NCBI RefSeq assembly: GCF_009495755.1
Contig: NZ_WIBJ01000027.1
Coordinates: 52,811 to 116,810, forward strand
Source: Flavobacterium sp. LMO8
GTDB lineage: Bacteria; Bacteroidota; Bacteroidia; Flavobacteriales; Flavobacteriaceae
Length of the DNA: 64,000 nt
Direction of reading: 5' to 3'
The notes under the pieces were generated by a model. It worked only from the letters and a program-made list of their open reading frames with translations. It was not told the origin of the DNA and did not search any database. Below, one piece after another: positions 27,135 through 36,150 of this stretch. Each line of letters starts with the position of its first letter. Positions within the stretch are counted from its first letter, which is position 1. Both the position numbers and the translations under genes were made by a program.

Positions 27135-27186
27135 ATTTTTTTTATCTTTTATTATGTGATTTCTCCCTTTGGTCGAAATGACAATT

Positions 27187-28467
27187 TTAATTATTTTTTA
27201 GTCTTAATGTAACTGCGTTTTTATGTGCTTGTAAACCTTCTGCTTCTGCCATAGTTTCTATTGCTTTTCCGATGTTTTGAATACCTGTTTCTGATATTTT
27301 TTGAAAGGTCATAGCTTTTAGAAAACTATCTAAGTTTACACCACTATAACTTTTAGAATAACCGTTTGTAGGTAAAGTGTGATTGGTTCCTGAAGCGTAA
27401 TCTCCTGCACTTTCTGGAGTGAAATTTCCAATGAAAATCGAACCCGCATTTTGAATTCCGTCCACAAAATAATCTTCGTTTTTTGAACAAACGATGAAAT
27501 GTTCTGGACCGTATTCGTTTATTAACGATAAAGCTGTTTTTTCGTTTTCAACGAAGATTAATTTGGAATTATTAATAGCTACTTGAGCAATTTCTTGTCT
27601 TGGAAGTTCTTTCAATTGCTTATAGACTTCTTCTTCTACATCGTTTAAAACATTTTTATTGGTGGTAACCAAAATCACTTGGCTGTCTTTTCCATGTTCA
27701 GCTTGACTTAATAAATCGGAAGCTACGAAGCTTGGAATAGCGGTTTCATCAGCATAAACTAACAACTCACTTGGTCCTGCTGGCATATCAATCGCTACTC
27801 CATTTTGAGAAGCAAATTGTTTGGCAATAGTTACAAATTGATTTCCAGGCCCGAAAATTTTATACACTTGTGGAATGGTTTCTGTTCCGAAAGTCATTCC
27901 GGCAATTGCTTGAATTCCGCCTACTTTATAGATTTTAGTTACACCACATAAATCAGCAGCATACAAAATTGCAGCATTTATTTTTCCGTTTTTATCAGAA
28001 GGCGTACACATAATAATTTCTTTACAACCTGCTAATTTTGAAGGAACAGCCAACATTAAAACCGTTGAAAACAAAGGAGCCGTTCCGCCTGGAATGTATA
28101 AACCAACTTTTTGAATTGGACGTTTTTCTTGCCAACATGTAACTCCGATAGTAGTTTCAACTACAATTTTATCCGTTTTTTGGGCTGAATGAAATTGTTC
28201 AATATTTGATTTTGCTAATTGAATGGCTTCTTTTAACTCATTTGAAACTTCTTTTTTAGCGATTTCAATTTCTTCTGGAGTTACTTGAATATTTTCTAAA
28301 TTTACACCATCAAAGAAAGACGCATATTTTGCAATGGCTTTGTCTCCTTTTTGTTGCACCTCTTTGAAAATTTGCTTCACTGTTTCTTCTACATCTGTGA
28401 AGGTTTGCGTTGGTCTTTTGCAAATTTCTGACCAAGTTTCGGGTTGTGGGTTGAATATTTTTTTCAT
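27187..28467 (-). CDS. hisD: Histidinol dehydrogenase
   Basis: 426 residues, the normal length. Typical blocks are GLYIPGGTAPLFSTVLM, MPAGPSELLVYADE and SQAEHGKDSQ, which contains a zinc ligand, with the catalytic Glu-His in GPEHFIV. It oxidises histidinol to histidine with two NAD. Second gene of the operon, 35 bases after hisG. Confidence 0.95.
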   Translation of the reverse strand: MKKIFNPQPETWSEICKRPTQTFTDVEETVKQIFKEVQQKGDKAIAKYASFFDGVNLENIQVTPEEIEIAKKEVSNELKEAIQLAKSNIEQFHSAQKTDKIVVETTIGVTCWQEKRPIQKVGLYIPGGTAPLFSTVLMLAVPSKLAGCKEIIMCTPSDKNGKINAAILYAADLCGVTKIYKVGGIQAIAGMTFGTETIPQVYKIFGPGNQFVTIAKQFASQNGVAIDMPAGPSELLVYADETAIPSFVASDLLSQAEHGKDSQVILVTTNKNVLNDVEEEVYKQLKELPRQEIAQVAINNSKLIFVENEKTALSLINEYGPEHFIVCSKNEDYFVDGIQNAGSIFIGNFTPESAGDYASGTNHTLPTNGYSKSYSGVNLDSFLKAMTFQKISETGIQNIGKAIETMAEAEGLQAHKNAVTLRLKNN

Positions 28468-28502
28468 GATTCTTTATTCTAATTTCTTTATTCTATTTTC
28501 TT

Positions 28503-29360
28503 CTATAAAACCATTTTTTCAATTGGGCAAACTAAAATTCCTTCTGCTCCGGCTTCTTTTAATTGGTCAATGACTTCCCAAAATTTATCTTCATCAATTA
28601 CGGAGTGAACACTACTCCAACCTTCTTCTGCTAAAGGCATAACGGTTGGACTTTTTAAAACAGGAAGAATTGTACTGATTTCAGAAATTTTGTCATTGGG
28701 TACATTCATCAAAATATATTTTGATTTTCTGGAACGTAAAACGGATTGGATTCTAAATTGAAGTTTCGAAACTAATTGCTTTGCTTCTTCTGAAATTTGT
28801 GGAGAAACCGCTAAAACGGCTTCGCTTTTTAAGATTACTTCTACTTCTTTTAAGCCGTTTTTAAATAAAGTGCTTCCGCTGGAAACGATGTCTACAATGG
28901 CATCAGACAATCCGATATTTGGGGCAATTTCAACTGAACCTGAGATTTGGTGAATATCAACGGAAATTCCTTTCGAAGAAAAGTAATCCACAACCGTTTT
29001 TGGATAGGAAGTGGCAACTCTTAATCCGTTTAAATCTTGAATTGAAGTATAATTAAAACCTTTTGGAACAGCAACAGAAACTTTACATTTGGAAAAACCT
29101 AATTTTTCTGCAATTTGAATATTTTGACCTTTTTCAACCAAAAGATTATCTCCTACAATCGCAATATCAACTACGCCATCAATCAAATATTGAGGAATAT
29201 CGGAATTACGTAAATAATACACTTCTAAAGGAAAATTGGAAGCGGTAACTTTGAGTTGGTCGTTTCCATTGTACACTGAAATTCCACAATCTTTTAAGAT
29301 TTGAATACTTTCATCGTGAAGGCGACCTGATTTTTGAATAGCAATTTTTAATGTGTTCAT
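28503..29360 (-). CDS. hisG: ATP phosphoribosyltransferase, long form
   Basis: 285 residues, the long (homohexameric) form with a C-terminal regulatory domain that usually binds histidine. The N-terminal IAIQKSGRLHDESIQIL, VVDIAIVGDNLLVEKG and the phosphoribosyl-binding DIVSSGSTLFKNGL are present. It is the committed step of histidine synthesis and the first structural gene of the operon. It is preceded by a His leader peptide and a terminator (29412-29535), so expression is likely controlled by attenuation in addition to feedback inhibition. Confidence 0.95.
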   Translation of the reverse strand: MNTLKIAIQKSGRLHDESIQILKDCGISVYNGNDQLKVTASNFPLEVYYLRNSDIPQYLIDGVVDIAIVGDNLLVEKGQNIQIAEKLGFSKCKVSVAVPKGFNYTSIQDLNGLRVATSYPKTVVDYFSSKGISVDIHQISGSVEIAPNIGLSDAIVDIVSSGSTLFKNGLKEVEVILKSEAVLAVSPQISEEAKQLVSKLQFRIQSVLRSRKSKYILMNVPNDKISEISTILPVLKSPTVMPLAEEGWSSVHSVIDEDKFWEVIDQLKEAGAEGILVCPIEKMVL

Positions 29361-29411
29361 TTTTTTGTTTTTTATTTAAAAAAAGTACACCAAGGGATTT
29401 TAAAAAATGCT

Positions 29412-29450
29412 TAACAACAAAAAACCCGCTTGATGTACTCAAACGGGTTT
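29412..29450 (-). terminator. Attenuator terminator of the his operon
   Basis: On the minus strand AAACCCGTTTGA pairs with TCAAGCGGGTTT (12 bp, one U-G pair) around a 5-base loop, then TTTTTTGTTGTT. It lies between the leader peptide stop and hisG. Its 5' arm can alternatively pair with the CTCAAGCG segment at the end of the leader ORF (8 bp, one G-U), which would prevent termination. Confidence 0.88.
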
Positions 29451-29481
29451 CTGATTTATATGGATTAATTACATAACATCA

Positions 29482-29535
29482 TTACTTCGCTTGAGCGGAG
29501 GTATGATGATGATGATGTAATTGATTTAAAAACAT
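29482..29535 (-). CDS. hisL: Histidine leader peptide
   Basis: A 17-residue ORF, MFLNQLHHHHHTSAQAK, with five consecutive CAT codons. It begins about 18 bases after the predicted transcription start and ends 32 bases before the attenuator terminator. When charged tRNA-His is scarce the ribosome would stall on the His codons, leaving the CTCAAGCG segment free to pair with the terminator 5' arm. When it reads to the stop codon it covers that segment and the terminator forms. A second hairpin (AATTACATCATCAT with ATGATGTTATGTAATT, imperfect) brackets the His codons, like the pause hairpin of the enteric his leader. The symbol is given by analogy. Confidence 0.88.
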   Translation of the reverse strand: MFLNQLHHHHHTSAQAK

Positions 29536-29559
29536 AATTTCTGTTATTATTTAACACCG

Positions 29560-29592
29560 CAAATATAACAACTAATTTTTCGAATAAACAAA
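29560..29592 (-). promoter_or_regulatory. Promoter of the his operon
   Basis: Minus-strand TTTG at 29589-29592, a 21-base spacer and TATATTTG at 29560-29567 fit the Bacteroidota promoter. The start would be near 29552, giving a leader of about 190 bases before hisG. Confidence 0.7.
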
Positions 29593-29616
29593 AGTTTTTG
29601 AAAATTTATTTTTTGT

Positions 29617-30117
29617 TTAATGATCATCGTTGTCTAATTCTTGCTCTCTATTTTCTATTGAAGCTTTGCTATTATTAGCATTTTCTCTGATTTCAGTATG
29701 ACGAATTTCACCTCCAGAAGTGCCAACATTTTTAGACAAAACGGCTGAACCAATGGCTAAAATTATAACAACATAAGAAACAATTGAAGCTTTTCCGTGT
29801 TTTTTAATGTTAGCAACTAATCCTAAAATAGAAAGAATTCCTAATACATAAAGTACTTTCATAAAGGTTTCAGCGATTTCTTCATGTTCGTGAATGATTT
29901 CGTGTGAAGTGCCTAATTCTTCAACAATTTCTTCTGCTCCTTCTCCTGTCATCATGGTTGCTTTTGCCATAATCATACAAAAAATGAACATTACATAAGC
30001 CGTATTAACCAAAATGGTGTGCTTTTTAAAAATCCCAAAGGCTAAAATTCCTATGCCAAAAAATAATCCAATGATTGGAAAATGATTAAAAACCATGTGC
30101 AAATGTGCTTGATTCAT
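29617..30117 (-). CDS. Four-helix membrane protein of the efflux operon
   Basis: 166 residues. Hydrophobic segments occur at about 12-30, 34-54, 87-105 and 112-128, with a His/Glu-rich loop between the second and third (GEGAEEIVEELGTSHEIIHEHEEIAE, about 58-83) and a polar acidic tail ending DNDDH. The acidic and histidine-rich loop could bind metal. It resembles DUF2231-type membrane proteins found beside flavobacterial heavy-metal RND operons. It lies 11 bases after the adaptor gene and ends the minus-strand efflux block. Function unknown. Confidence 0.6.
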   Translation of the reverse strand: MNQAHLHMVFNHFPIIGLFFGIGILAFGIFKKHTILVNTAYVMFIFCMIMAKATMMTGEGAEEIVEELGTSHEIIHEHEEIAETFMKVLYVLGILSILGLVANIKKHGKASIVSYVVIILAIGSAVLSKNVGTSGGEIRHTEIRENANNSKASIENREQELDNDDH

Positions 30118-30128
30118 AATCTCTATTT

Positions 30129-31241
30129 TTAATTAGTTAATTCGAATACTCCTTTTGTTAGTAATTTTGTTTGAGCGTTAATAGTATCATCAAGCATAAT
30201 TTCAATGAATTTTTCTGATTTTTCACCTACCGTAACAGCAACTTTTTTGAATTTATAATCTGATGTTTTACTGTTTAAAACCAATACATAATGTTTGTCA
30301 TTTTCTGTAATGATTGCATCAGATGGAACTCCAAATCCTTTTTTAGCAGCTGTAATTATGTTAGCCTCTACAAACATTCCAGATAACAATTTTCCTTTTA
30401 TATCAAGTGATAAAGTGCCAAAAACCGAAATCGTTCTATTTTTACTTTCTATCGATTTTCCGACTAATTGTACGTTAGAACTGAATTGTTCTTTACTTGC
30501 TTCGGGTACTTTAAAAGTGATTTTTTGACCTTGTTTTACATGTAAAATGTCTTTTTCAAAAATGCTTAAATTCAGGTGTAAATAATTGGTGTCTACAATT
30601 TCTAAAATAACATCTGATGGTGACATAAACATGCCAACATTTGCATTCATTACTGTTACATCACCAGAAATTGGTGCAGAAATTGTAATTTGTGAAGTAA
30701 ATTTTCCACGCTCAACATTAGCTGGATTGATGTTTAACAACACTAATTTTTCGCCTAAGCCTTGATACATTCCTTTTGCTTGGCGGTAATCGCTTTCTGC
30801 TTTTAGATAGTTTTTTTGTGAAGTGATTTTTTCATTGTACAACGTTTTCTGGCGCTCAAATTCTGATTTCAAATAGTTAATTTGCTCGGCAACTTCTACA
30901 TAATCCTTTTGTAAATCCAAATAATCGGTGTTTTCTAAGGTAATCAAAGCTTGTCCTTTTGCAACTTTATCACCAACTAATAATTTGGTAGCTTTAACAT
31001 AACCGCCTAAAAATGTGGTTACTTTAGCTCGATATTGTGGTGGAACATCAATTTTTCCAGATGATTTGACTGTAACTTCGAAATCTTGTTCCATTGGTGA
31101 ACCTATTTCCATTTTTGACGATTGAAATTGGGCTTCAGTCACCGAAATCAATCCGTCATCAACTACTTTTTCTTCTGCAATTTCTTGTTTGCATGAAAAT
31201 AAAAGTGATGCTATTGTTGCTATGTAAAATAGTTTTTTCAT
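30129..31241 (-). CDS. RND efflux periplasmic adaptor (CusB/CzcB type), lipoprotein
   Basis: 370 residues. Lipobox LLFSC at the N-terminus predicts a lipoprotein. The membrane-fusion layout is clear: a barrel-sandwich half (TTFLGGYVKATKLLVGDKVAKGQALITL), a helical hairpin (about 110-170, VEVAEQINYLKSEFERQKTL), the second half ISAPISGDVTVMN and a C-terminal membrane-proximal domain. It links the inner-membrane pump to the outer-membrane channel. It lies 7 bases after the CusA-TolC gene. A metal substrate (copper, silver, zinc or cobalt) is inferred from its partner. Confidence 0.88.
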   Translation of the reverse strand: MKKLFYIATIASLLFSCKQEIAEEKVVDDGLISVTEAQFQSSKMEIGSPMEQDFEVTVKSSGKIDVPPQYRAKVTTFLGGYVKATKLLVGDKVAKGQALITLENTDYLDLQKDYVEVAEQINYLKSEFERQKTLYNEKITSQKNYLKAESDYRQAKGMYQGLGEKLVLLNINPANVERGKFTSQITISAPISGDVTVMNANVGMFMSPSDVILEIVDTNYLHLNLSIFEKDILHVKQGQKITFKVPEASKEQFSSNVQLVGKSIESKNRTISVFGTLSLDIKGKLLSGMFVEANIITAAKKGFGVPSDAIITENDKHYVLVLNSKTSDYKFKKVAVTVGEKSEKFIEIMLDDTINAQTKLLTKGVFELTN

Positions 31242-31248
31242 TTGTAAA

Positions 31249-34200
31249 TTATTGTATGTTAATATATTGTAAGTCTAATTGTGTTTTGTTGTATTGGTTT
31301 AGGGCATCTAAATAATCAACTTGAATAGTGGTTGCATTTTCTAAACTTTGTATGAATTGAAAAAAATCAATTTCACCATGTTTGTAACTCATGTTAGCTA
31401 CTTTAATAATCTCTTGAGAAACTTTTTTTCCGTATTGATTATAGTAATCGATGGCTTGGTTGTATTGTTCTAATTCACTGTTTTTCTGGTTGATATGTGC
31501 ATCAATTTTAATTAACTCATGTTGTTTTTGTTGTTCCCAAGCTTGTGTTTCTAATTTGGCAACTTTAGATTTAGCAACATTCCCATTAAACAATATTGGA
31601 ACAGCAACACCTACTTGAAATCCATATAAAGATTGCGAAATTCCGCTATTTCTTCCTTTAAAATATTCCACGTTTAAATCGGGTAACCAATTCTGTTTTT
31701 GGAGTTGTTCATTAGATTTATATTTATTTGTAACAATTTCTAAATAAGAACTATACAATTCTTTACTTGAAGTGTTTAACGCATTATTGATAGGTTTAAT
31801 CTCATTCGTTTTTACTTTAATTTTTTCCTCCGCTTGTACTAAAGCTTGCAATAATTCTAATTGCGCTTTTTTCTCTTTATCTAATTGCGAAAGTTTGGTT
31901 CTAATTTGTCTAAATTTAGCTTCTGCGGTTATTTTTTCCAAGTAATTGGTTTCTCCTAATTCAAATCTTCGGTCGCTTGCTTTAGAGAAATTTTGGTACA
32001 AACTATCTAAATATTTATATAATTTTTCCTGATGTTGCACATATACAATTTGATGATATACTTTTGAAACTTCTAATTTGAGTTTGTTTTTTTGCAATTC
32101 GAAAGAAGCCTTTTGACTTTCTAATTCGGCTTTATATACCTTTTTTTGAGCACCATAAACTGTTGGAAAAGCAAATGATTGCTGCACTCCAAATACTTTT
32201 AAGGGTTCGTTATTTAGCGCTAAATTATTTTGGTCATAGCTATAATATACATTCGTTTTATCAAAAGAATAAGCAGTTTTTACGTTTGCATTTGCTTTAT
32301 CAATTTGCAATTGTCCAGCTTTTACTAATTTATTGTTTTGTAATGCTTTAGCCATAATTGAATCTAATTCCGCATTATTTTCTTGAGCAAAACCAAAACT
32401 TGTACCCAATAAAAATATCAAAATATAAGTTCCGTTTAGGTGTTTTTTGAATTTTGGTTTTTTGAATTCTTTCTCATCAAAAACTTTGAATAAAATAGGT
32501 AAAACAATCATGGTTAAAAGTGTTGCGGTGAACAATCCACCAATAACTACGGTAGCTAATGGGCGTTGTACCTCAGCTCCTGCCGATGATGAAATTGCCA
32601 TTGGCAAAAACCCTAAAGCAGCTGCAGCGGCAGTTAATAAAACTGGGCGAAGTCTATCGGTGGTTCCTTTTAAAATTAGTTCGTTCATATCTTTCATACC
32701 ACTGTGTTTCAATTCTTTAAAATGTTCAATTAGTACGATTCCGTTTAGCACTGCAATTCCGAATAATGCAATAAATCCAACACCTGCCGAAATACTAAAT
32801 GGTAAATCTCGTATCCATAAATACAACACGCCACCAACTGCCGATAAAGGAATTGCTGAATACACCGTTAAAGCTTCTTTAATAGATCCAAAAGCAAAAT
32901 GCAACAAAATAAATATTAAAAATAAGGCAATTGGCACGGCAATTAACAATCGGGCTTTTGCACTTTGTAAGTTTTCAAATTGTCCGCCATAGTTAACGCG
33001 ATAGCCAGTTGGCAAATCAATTTCAGTATCAATAATTTGCTTAACATCATCCACAACACTCTGTAAATCGCGGTTTCTTACGTTGATTCCTACAATAATT
33101 CTTCGATTGGTATTGTCTCTTGAAATTTTAGCTGGACCTTCTGTATACTCGATAACAGCTAATTCTCTTAATGGAATTTGCTCGCCATTTGGAGTGGAAA
33201 CATATAGATTTCGCAAGTCTTCAATATCGGTTCTGTTGGTTTTATCTAATCGAATGACCATATCAAAACGTTTTTCGCCTTCAAAAACGTTTCCAACGGT
33301 TTTTCCAGCGAATCCTAAAGCAATCATTTCGTTTAAATCGGCAATATTTAAGCCATAACGAGCAATTTTACTTCGGTCGTATTGGACGAACATTTGAGGC
33401 AAACCTTCCGTTTTTTCGATGATAATATCCGATGCACCTTCCACATTTTTAATTGCTTTTTCGATTTCGTGTGCTTTTTTGGCTAAAATATCTAAATCTT
33501 CACCAAAAATTTTAATGGCAACATCGGAACGAGAACCTGAAATTAATTCGTTGAAACGCATTTCAATAGGTTGTGTAAATTCGATTTCCATGTTTGGAAT
33601 TTTCTCTTCTAAAGCCGCTTTTATTTTATCTGCTAATTCATCTTTGGAATCGGCAGAAACCCATTCTGATTTTGGTTTTAATTTTACGATAATATCACTT
33701 TCTTCCATACTCATTGGATCGGTTGGCACTTCCGCAGCACCAATTCTACTGACTACTTGAGAAACTTCTGGGAAATTTTTAAGAATTATTTTTTCAATTT
33801 TAGTCGTAGTTTCAATGGTCTTAGAGAGTGATGTTCCTGTTTTTAAAACGGGTTGAATTACAAAATCACCTTCGTCTAATGTTGGAATAAATTCTCCTCC
33901 CATAGTTGCAAACAATCCAATAGCTAAAAACAATAAACCAACAGCTCCATAAAGTACTTTTTTAGTATTGCCTAAAGCCCAAGTAATCACAGGTAAATAC
34001 CAAGAATTCAATTTATTAATTAAACGATTTGAAATTGATTTTGGGTTTTCTTCTTGCGGTTTTAAAAACAATGAAGCCGCAACAGGAACGTAAGTAAAAC
34101 AGAATAACATCGCACCAACTAAAGCAAAACTAAATGTCATTGCCATAGGTTTGAACATTTTTCCTTCTACACCTGATAAAGAAAGAATTGGAATAAATAC

Positions 34201-35586
34201 TATAAGAATGATTAACTGCCCAAAAATAGCCGAATTCATCATTTTAGATGCACTTTTATAGGTAATTTGGTCAATTTCTAACTGACACTCTTCTTTGGCT
34301 AAACCGACTAAATGTCTGGATTTATGAGCAATTTGAAAAGCAATGAATTCAACGATAATTACGGCTCCGTCGATTATAATTCCGAAATCTATCGCCCCTA
34401 AACTCATTAAATTGGCATCAATTCCAAAAATATTCATAAAGGATATTGCAAATAATAAACAAAGTGGAATAACGGAAGCCACAACTAATCCTGAACGCCA
34501 ATTTCCTAACAATAAAACCACAACAAAAATTACGATTAAACAACCTAAAATCAAGTTTTCAGCAACAGTAAACGTAGTTTTTCCTACTAATTCACTTCGT
34601 TCTAAAAATCCATTGATGTAAACGCCTTCTGGTAGTGTTTTTTCAATTTCAGTAACTCTATGTTTTACATCTTCAATTACTTGTTTTGAATTGCCTCCTT
34701 TTAGCATCATTACTTGACCTAAAACCTTCTCACCTTCTCCATTTCCAGTAATCGCACCAAAACGATTGGCATGACCAAATTGTACTTTAGCGATATCTTT
34801 AATATAAATTGGCAAACCAGAATCGTTTTTAACGACAATGTTTTCAATATCTTGAGCGGAATTTACTTTTCCTTCGCCACGAATGAAATAGCTTTGATTA
34901 GTTTTTTCAATATACGAACCACCAGCAATGCTATTGTTTTTTTCTAAAGCTGTAAAAACATCAGTTGTAGAAATGTTCATTGCCTTTAAACTTGCTGGAT
35001 TGATAGCTATTTCATATTGTTTTAAATAGCCACCCCAAGTATTGATTTCAACTACTCCTTTGATTCCTGATAATTGTCTTTTTACGACCCAATCTTGAAT
35101 GGTTCGCAAATCGGTAACCGAATATTGATTTTTGAATTCGGGTTTTACTTCTAAAGTATATTGATAGATTTCGCCTAAACCAGTGGTAATTGGTCCCATT
35201 TCTGGTGTTCCAAAGCCTTCTGGAATTTTTTCTGTCGCGGTTTTAATTTTTTCCGCGATTAATTGTCTGGGTAAATACGTTCCGATTTCTTCTTCAAAAA
35301 CAATGGTTACCACAGATAATCCGAATTTTGAAATGGAACGTATTTCGGTTACACCAGGCAAATTCGCCATTTCAATTTCTACGGGATAGGTAATATATTG
35401 TTCGATATCTTGAGTAGAAAGATTGCGAGATGTTGTAATTACTTGTACCTGATTATTAGTAACATCAGGCACAGCTCCAATTGAAATTTGGAAAACTGAA
35501 AACAAACCAAATCCAACAACACCAATTGTAAATAAAAGAATTATGAGTTTATTTTTTAGACTGAAGGCTATAATTTTTTCTAACAT
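31249..35586 (-). CDS. CusA/CzcA heavy-metal RND pump fused to a TolC-type outer-membrane domain
   Basis: 1445 residues. Residues 1 to about 1035 are a complete RND pump of the CusA/CzcA class: NNQVQVITTSRNLSTQDIE near the start, the DFGIIIDGAVIIVEF helix with the proton-relay Asp, and twelve membrane segments. After a lysine-rich link, residues about 1047-1065 look like a second signal sequence (ILIFLLGTSFGFAQ), followed by a TolC-like coiled-coil domain to the end. Such fusions are known in Bacteroidota. No separate TolC gene is present in the operon, which agrees. The Ala/Gln context of a signal cleavage site suggests the two parts may be separated after export. It should expel heavy-metal cations. 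Confidence 0.9.
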   Translation of the reverse strand: MLEKIIAFSLKNKLIILLFTIGVVGFGLFSVFQISIGAVPDVTNNQVQVITTSRNLSTQDIEQYITYPVEIEMANLPGVTEIRSISKFGLSVVTIVFEEEIGTYLPRQLIAEKIKTATEKIPEGFGTPEMGPITTGLGEIYQYTLEVKPEFKNQYSVTDLRTIQDWVVKRQLSGIKGVVEINTWGGYLKQYEIAINPASLKAMNISTTDVFTALEKNNSIAGGSYIEKTNQSYFIRGEGKVNSAQDIENIVVKNDSGLPIYIKDIAKVQFGHANRFGAITGNGEGEKVLGQVMMLKGGNSKQVIEDVKHRVTEIEKTLPEGVYINGFLERSELVGKTTFTVAENLILGCLIVIFVVVLLLGNWRSGLVVASVIPLCLLFAISFMNIFGIDANLMSLGAIDFGIIIDGAVIIVEFIAFQIAHKSRHLVGLAKEECQLEIDQITYKSASKMMNSAIFGQLIILIVFIPILSLSGVEGKMFKPMAMTFSFALVGAMLFCFTYVPVAASLFLKPQEENPKSISNRLINKLNSWYLPVITWALGNTKKVLYGAVGLLFLAIGLFATMGGEFIPTLDEGDFVIQPVLKTGTSLSKTIETTTKIEKIILKNFPEVSQVVSRIGAAEVPTDPMSMEESDIIVKLKPKSEWVSADSKDELADKIKAALEEKIPNMEIEFTQPIEMRFNELISGSRSDVAIKIFGEDLDILAKKAHEIEKAIKNVEGASDIIIEKTEGLPQMFVQYDRSKIARYGLNIADLNEMIALGFAGKTVGNVFEGEKRFDMVIRLDKTNRTDIEDLRNLYVSTPNGEQIPLRELAVIEYTEGPAKISRDNTNRRIIVGINVRNRDLQSVVDDVKQIIDTEIDLPTGYRVNYGGQFENLQSAKARLLIAVPIALFLIFILLHFAFGSIKEALTVYSAIPLSAVGGVLYLWIRDLPFSISAGVGFIALFGIAVLNGIVLIEHFKELKHSGMKDMNELILKGTTDRLRPVLLTAAAAALGFLPMAISSSAGAEVQRPLATVVIGGLFTATLLTMIVLPILFKVFDEKEFKKPKFKKHLNGTYILIFLLGTSFGFAQENNAELDSIMAKALQNNKLVKAGQLQIDKANANVKTAYSFDKTNVYYSYDQNNLALNNEPLKVFGVQQSFAFPTVYGAQKKVYKAELESQKASFELQKNKLKLEVSKVYHQIVYVQHQEKLYKYLDSLYQNFSKASDRRFELGETNYLEKITAEAKFRQIRTKLSQLDKEKKAQLELLQALVQAEEKIKVKTNEIKPINNALNTSSKELYSSYLEIVTNKYKSNEQLQKQNWLPDLNVEYFKGRNSGISQSLYGFQVGVAVPILFNGNVAKSKVAKLETQAWEQQKQHELIKIDAHINQKNSELEQYNQAIDYYNQYGKKVSQEIIKVANMSYKHGEIDFFQFIQSLENATTIQVDYLDALNQYNKTQLDLQYINIQ

Positions 35587-35679
35587 TTTAGTAAATTTTA
35601 ATATATGAAATGATATTTATCTTTTTAGAATAAACATGATTGAATCATCATAAATGAATCAATTATTAAAACAAAAATA

Positions 35680-36054
35680 TTAGAATAATTTAGGAGGCAA
35701 CCAAATTGAAGCAACCAAATTGGATTTAAAAGATTTATTATAAAAGAATTTCTTTTGAGTAGAAATTATAGATTTTACAACTTGAATTTGATAGGTAATT
35801 ATAGAAAATGCAAATAATGTGCTTGACGAATTATCCAATGTTTTAAAGGGTAAATCTTCGTGATCTTGATTGTTATCGGCATTTTTAGAATAATGCGAAA
35901 CAATATAATCAATAAATGAAATTGAATTTGTAGTTAATTCATTTTTATGTTCGTTGAAATGTTCTATTAAATTTGGAACTTTTAAAAATTGCCCGACTGA
36001 TGTGTTTGCACACATAAATATCGAAATAAGAAAATAAGCAATTAATTTGTTCAT
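35680..36054 (-). CDS. Small exported protein of metal-efflux loci
   Basis: 124 residues from the ATG at 36054 (MNKLIAYFLISIFMC); an ATG six codons upstream is less typical. After a signal-like N-terminus, the protein has FLKVPNLIEHFNEHK, then IDYIVSHYSKNADNNQDHEDLPFK and ends with SIWLPPKLF. I recognise this layout (LxxHFxEHK, HY plus acid stretch, final PPK) from short proteins next to RND efflux genes across Bacteroidota. The His and Asp residues in the middle could bind metal. It precedes the CusA-TolC gene and lies after the two-component genes. Role unknown. Confidence 0.65.
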   Translation of the reverse strand: MNKLIAYFLISIFMCANTSVGQFLKVPNLIEHFNEHKNELTTNSISFIDYIVSHYSKNADNNQDHEDLPFKTLDNSSSTLFAFSIITYQIQVVKSIISTQKKFFYNKSFKSNLVASIWLPPKLF

Positions 36055-36127
36055 TTTACACAATTTGAGCATCTTATAAAGATACTAAAAACTACAATAC
36101 AAATGTAAAGAATATAAATAGGAAAAA

Positions 36128-36145
36128 ACTTAAGAACTACTTAAG
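36128..36145 (-). promoter_or_regulatory. Direct-repeat operator for an OmpR-family regulator
   Basis: ACTTAAG at 36128-36134 and again at 36139-36145: two identical 7-base copies spaced exactly 11 bp. That is the spacing bound by OmpR/CusR-type regulators. It lies between the sensor kinase gene and the small exported protein gene, just ahead of the efflux operon. A looser copy (ACTTAAA) is at 36160. Confidence 0.55.
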
Positions 36146-36150
36146 TTTGG

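Noticed and set aside
27135..27186. Small gene or regulator between hisD and hisC
   Set aside because: Only 52 bases; it contains a scrap of a dispersed repeat and no ORF or hairpin with a T-run.
29412..29560. T-box or riboswitch upstream of hisG
   Set aside because: No T-box sequence or specifier loop is visible; the five His codons in a short ORF with alternative hairpins explain the region fully.
32447..32992. 181-residue open frame on the plus strand inside the CusA-TolC gene
   Set aside because: It is antisense to a clearly coding RND sequence, its product is low-complexity (Asn, Ala, Ile, Pro) with no family pattern, and similar antisense frames recur along the same gene.
31249..35586. 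CusA-TolC fusion as a frameshift or assembly artefact
   Set aside because: The frame is continuous, the second part starts with its own signal-like sequence, and such fusions are known in Bacteroidota.
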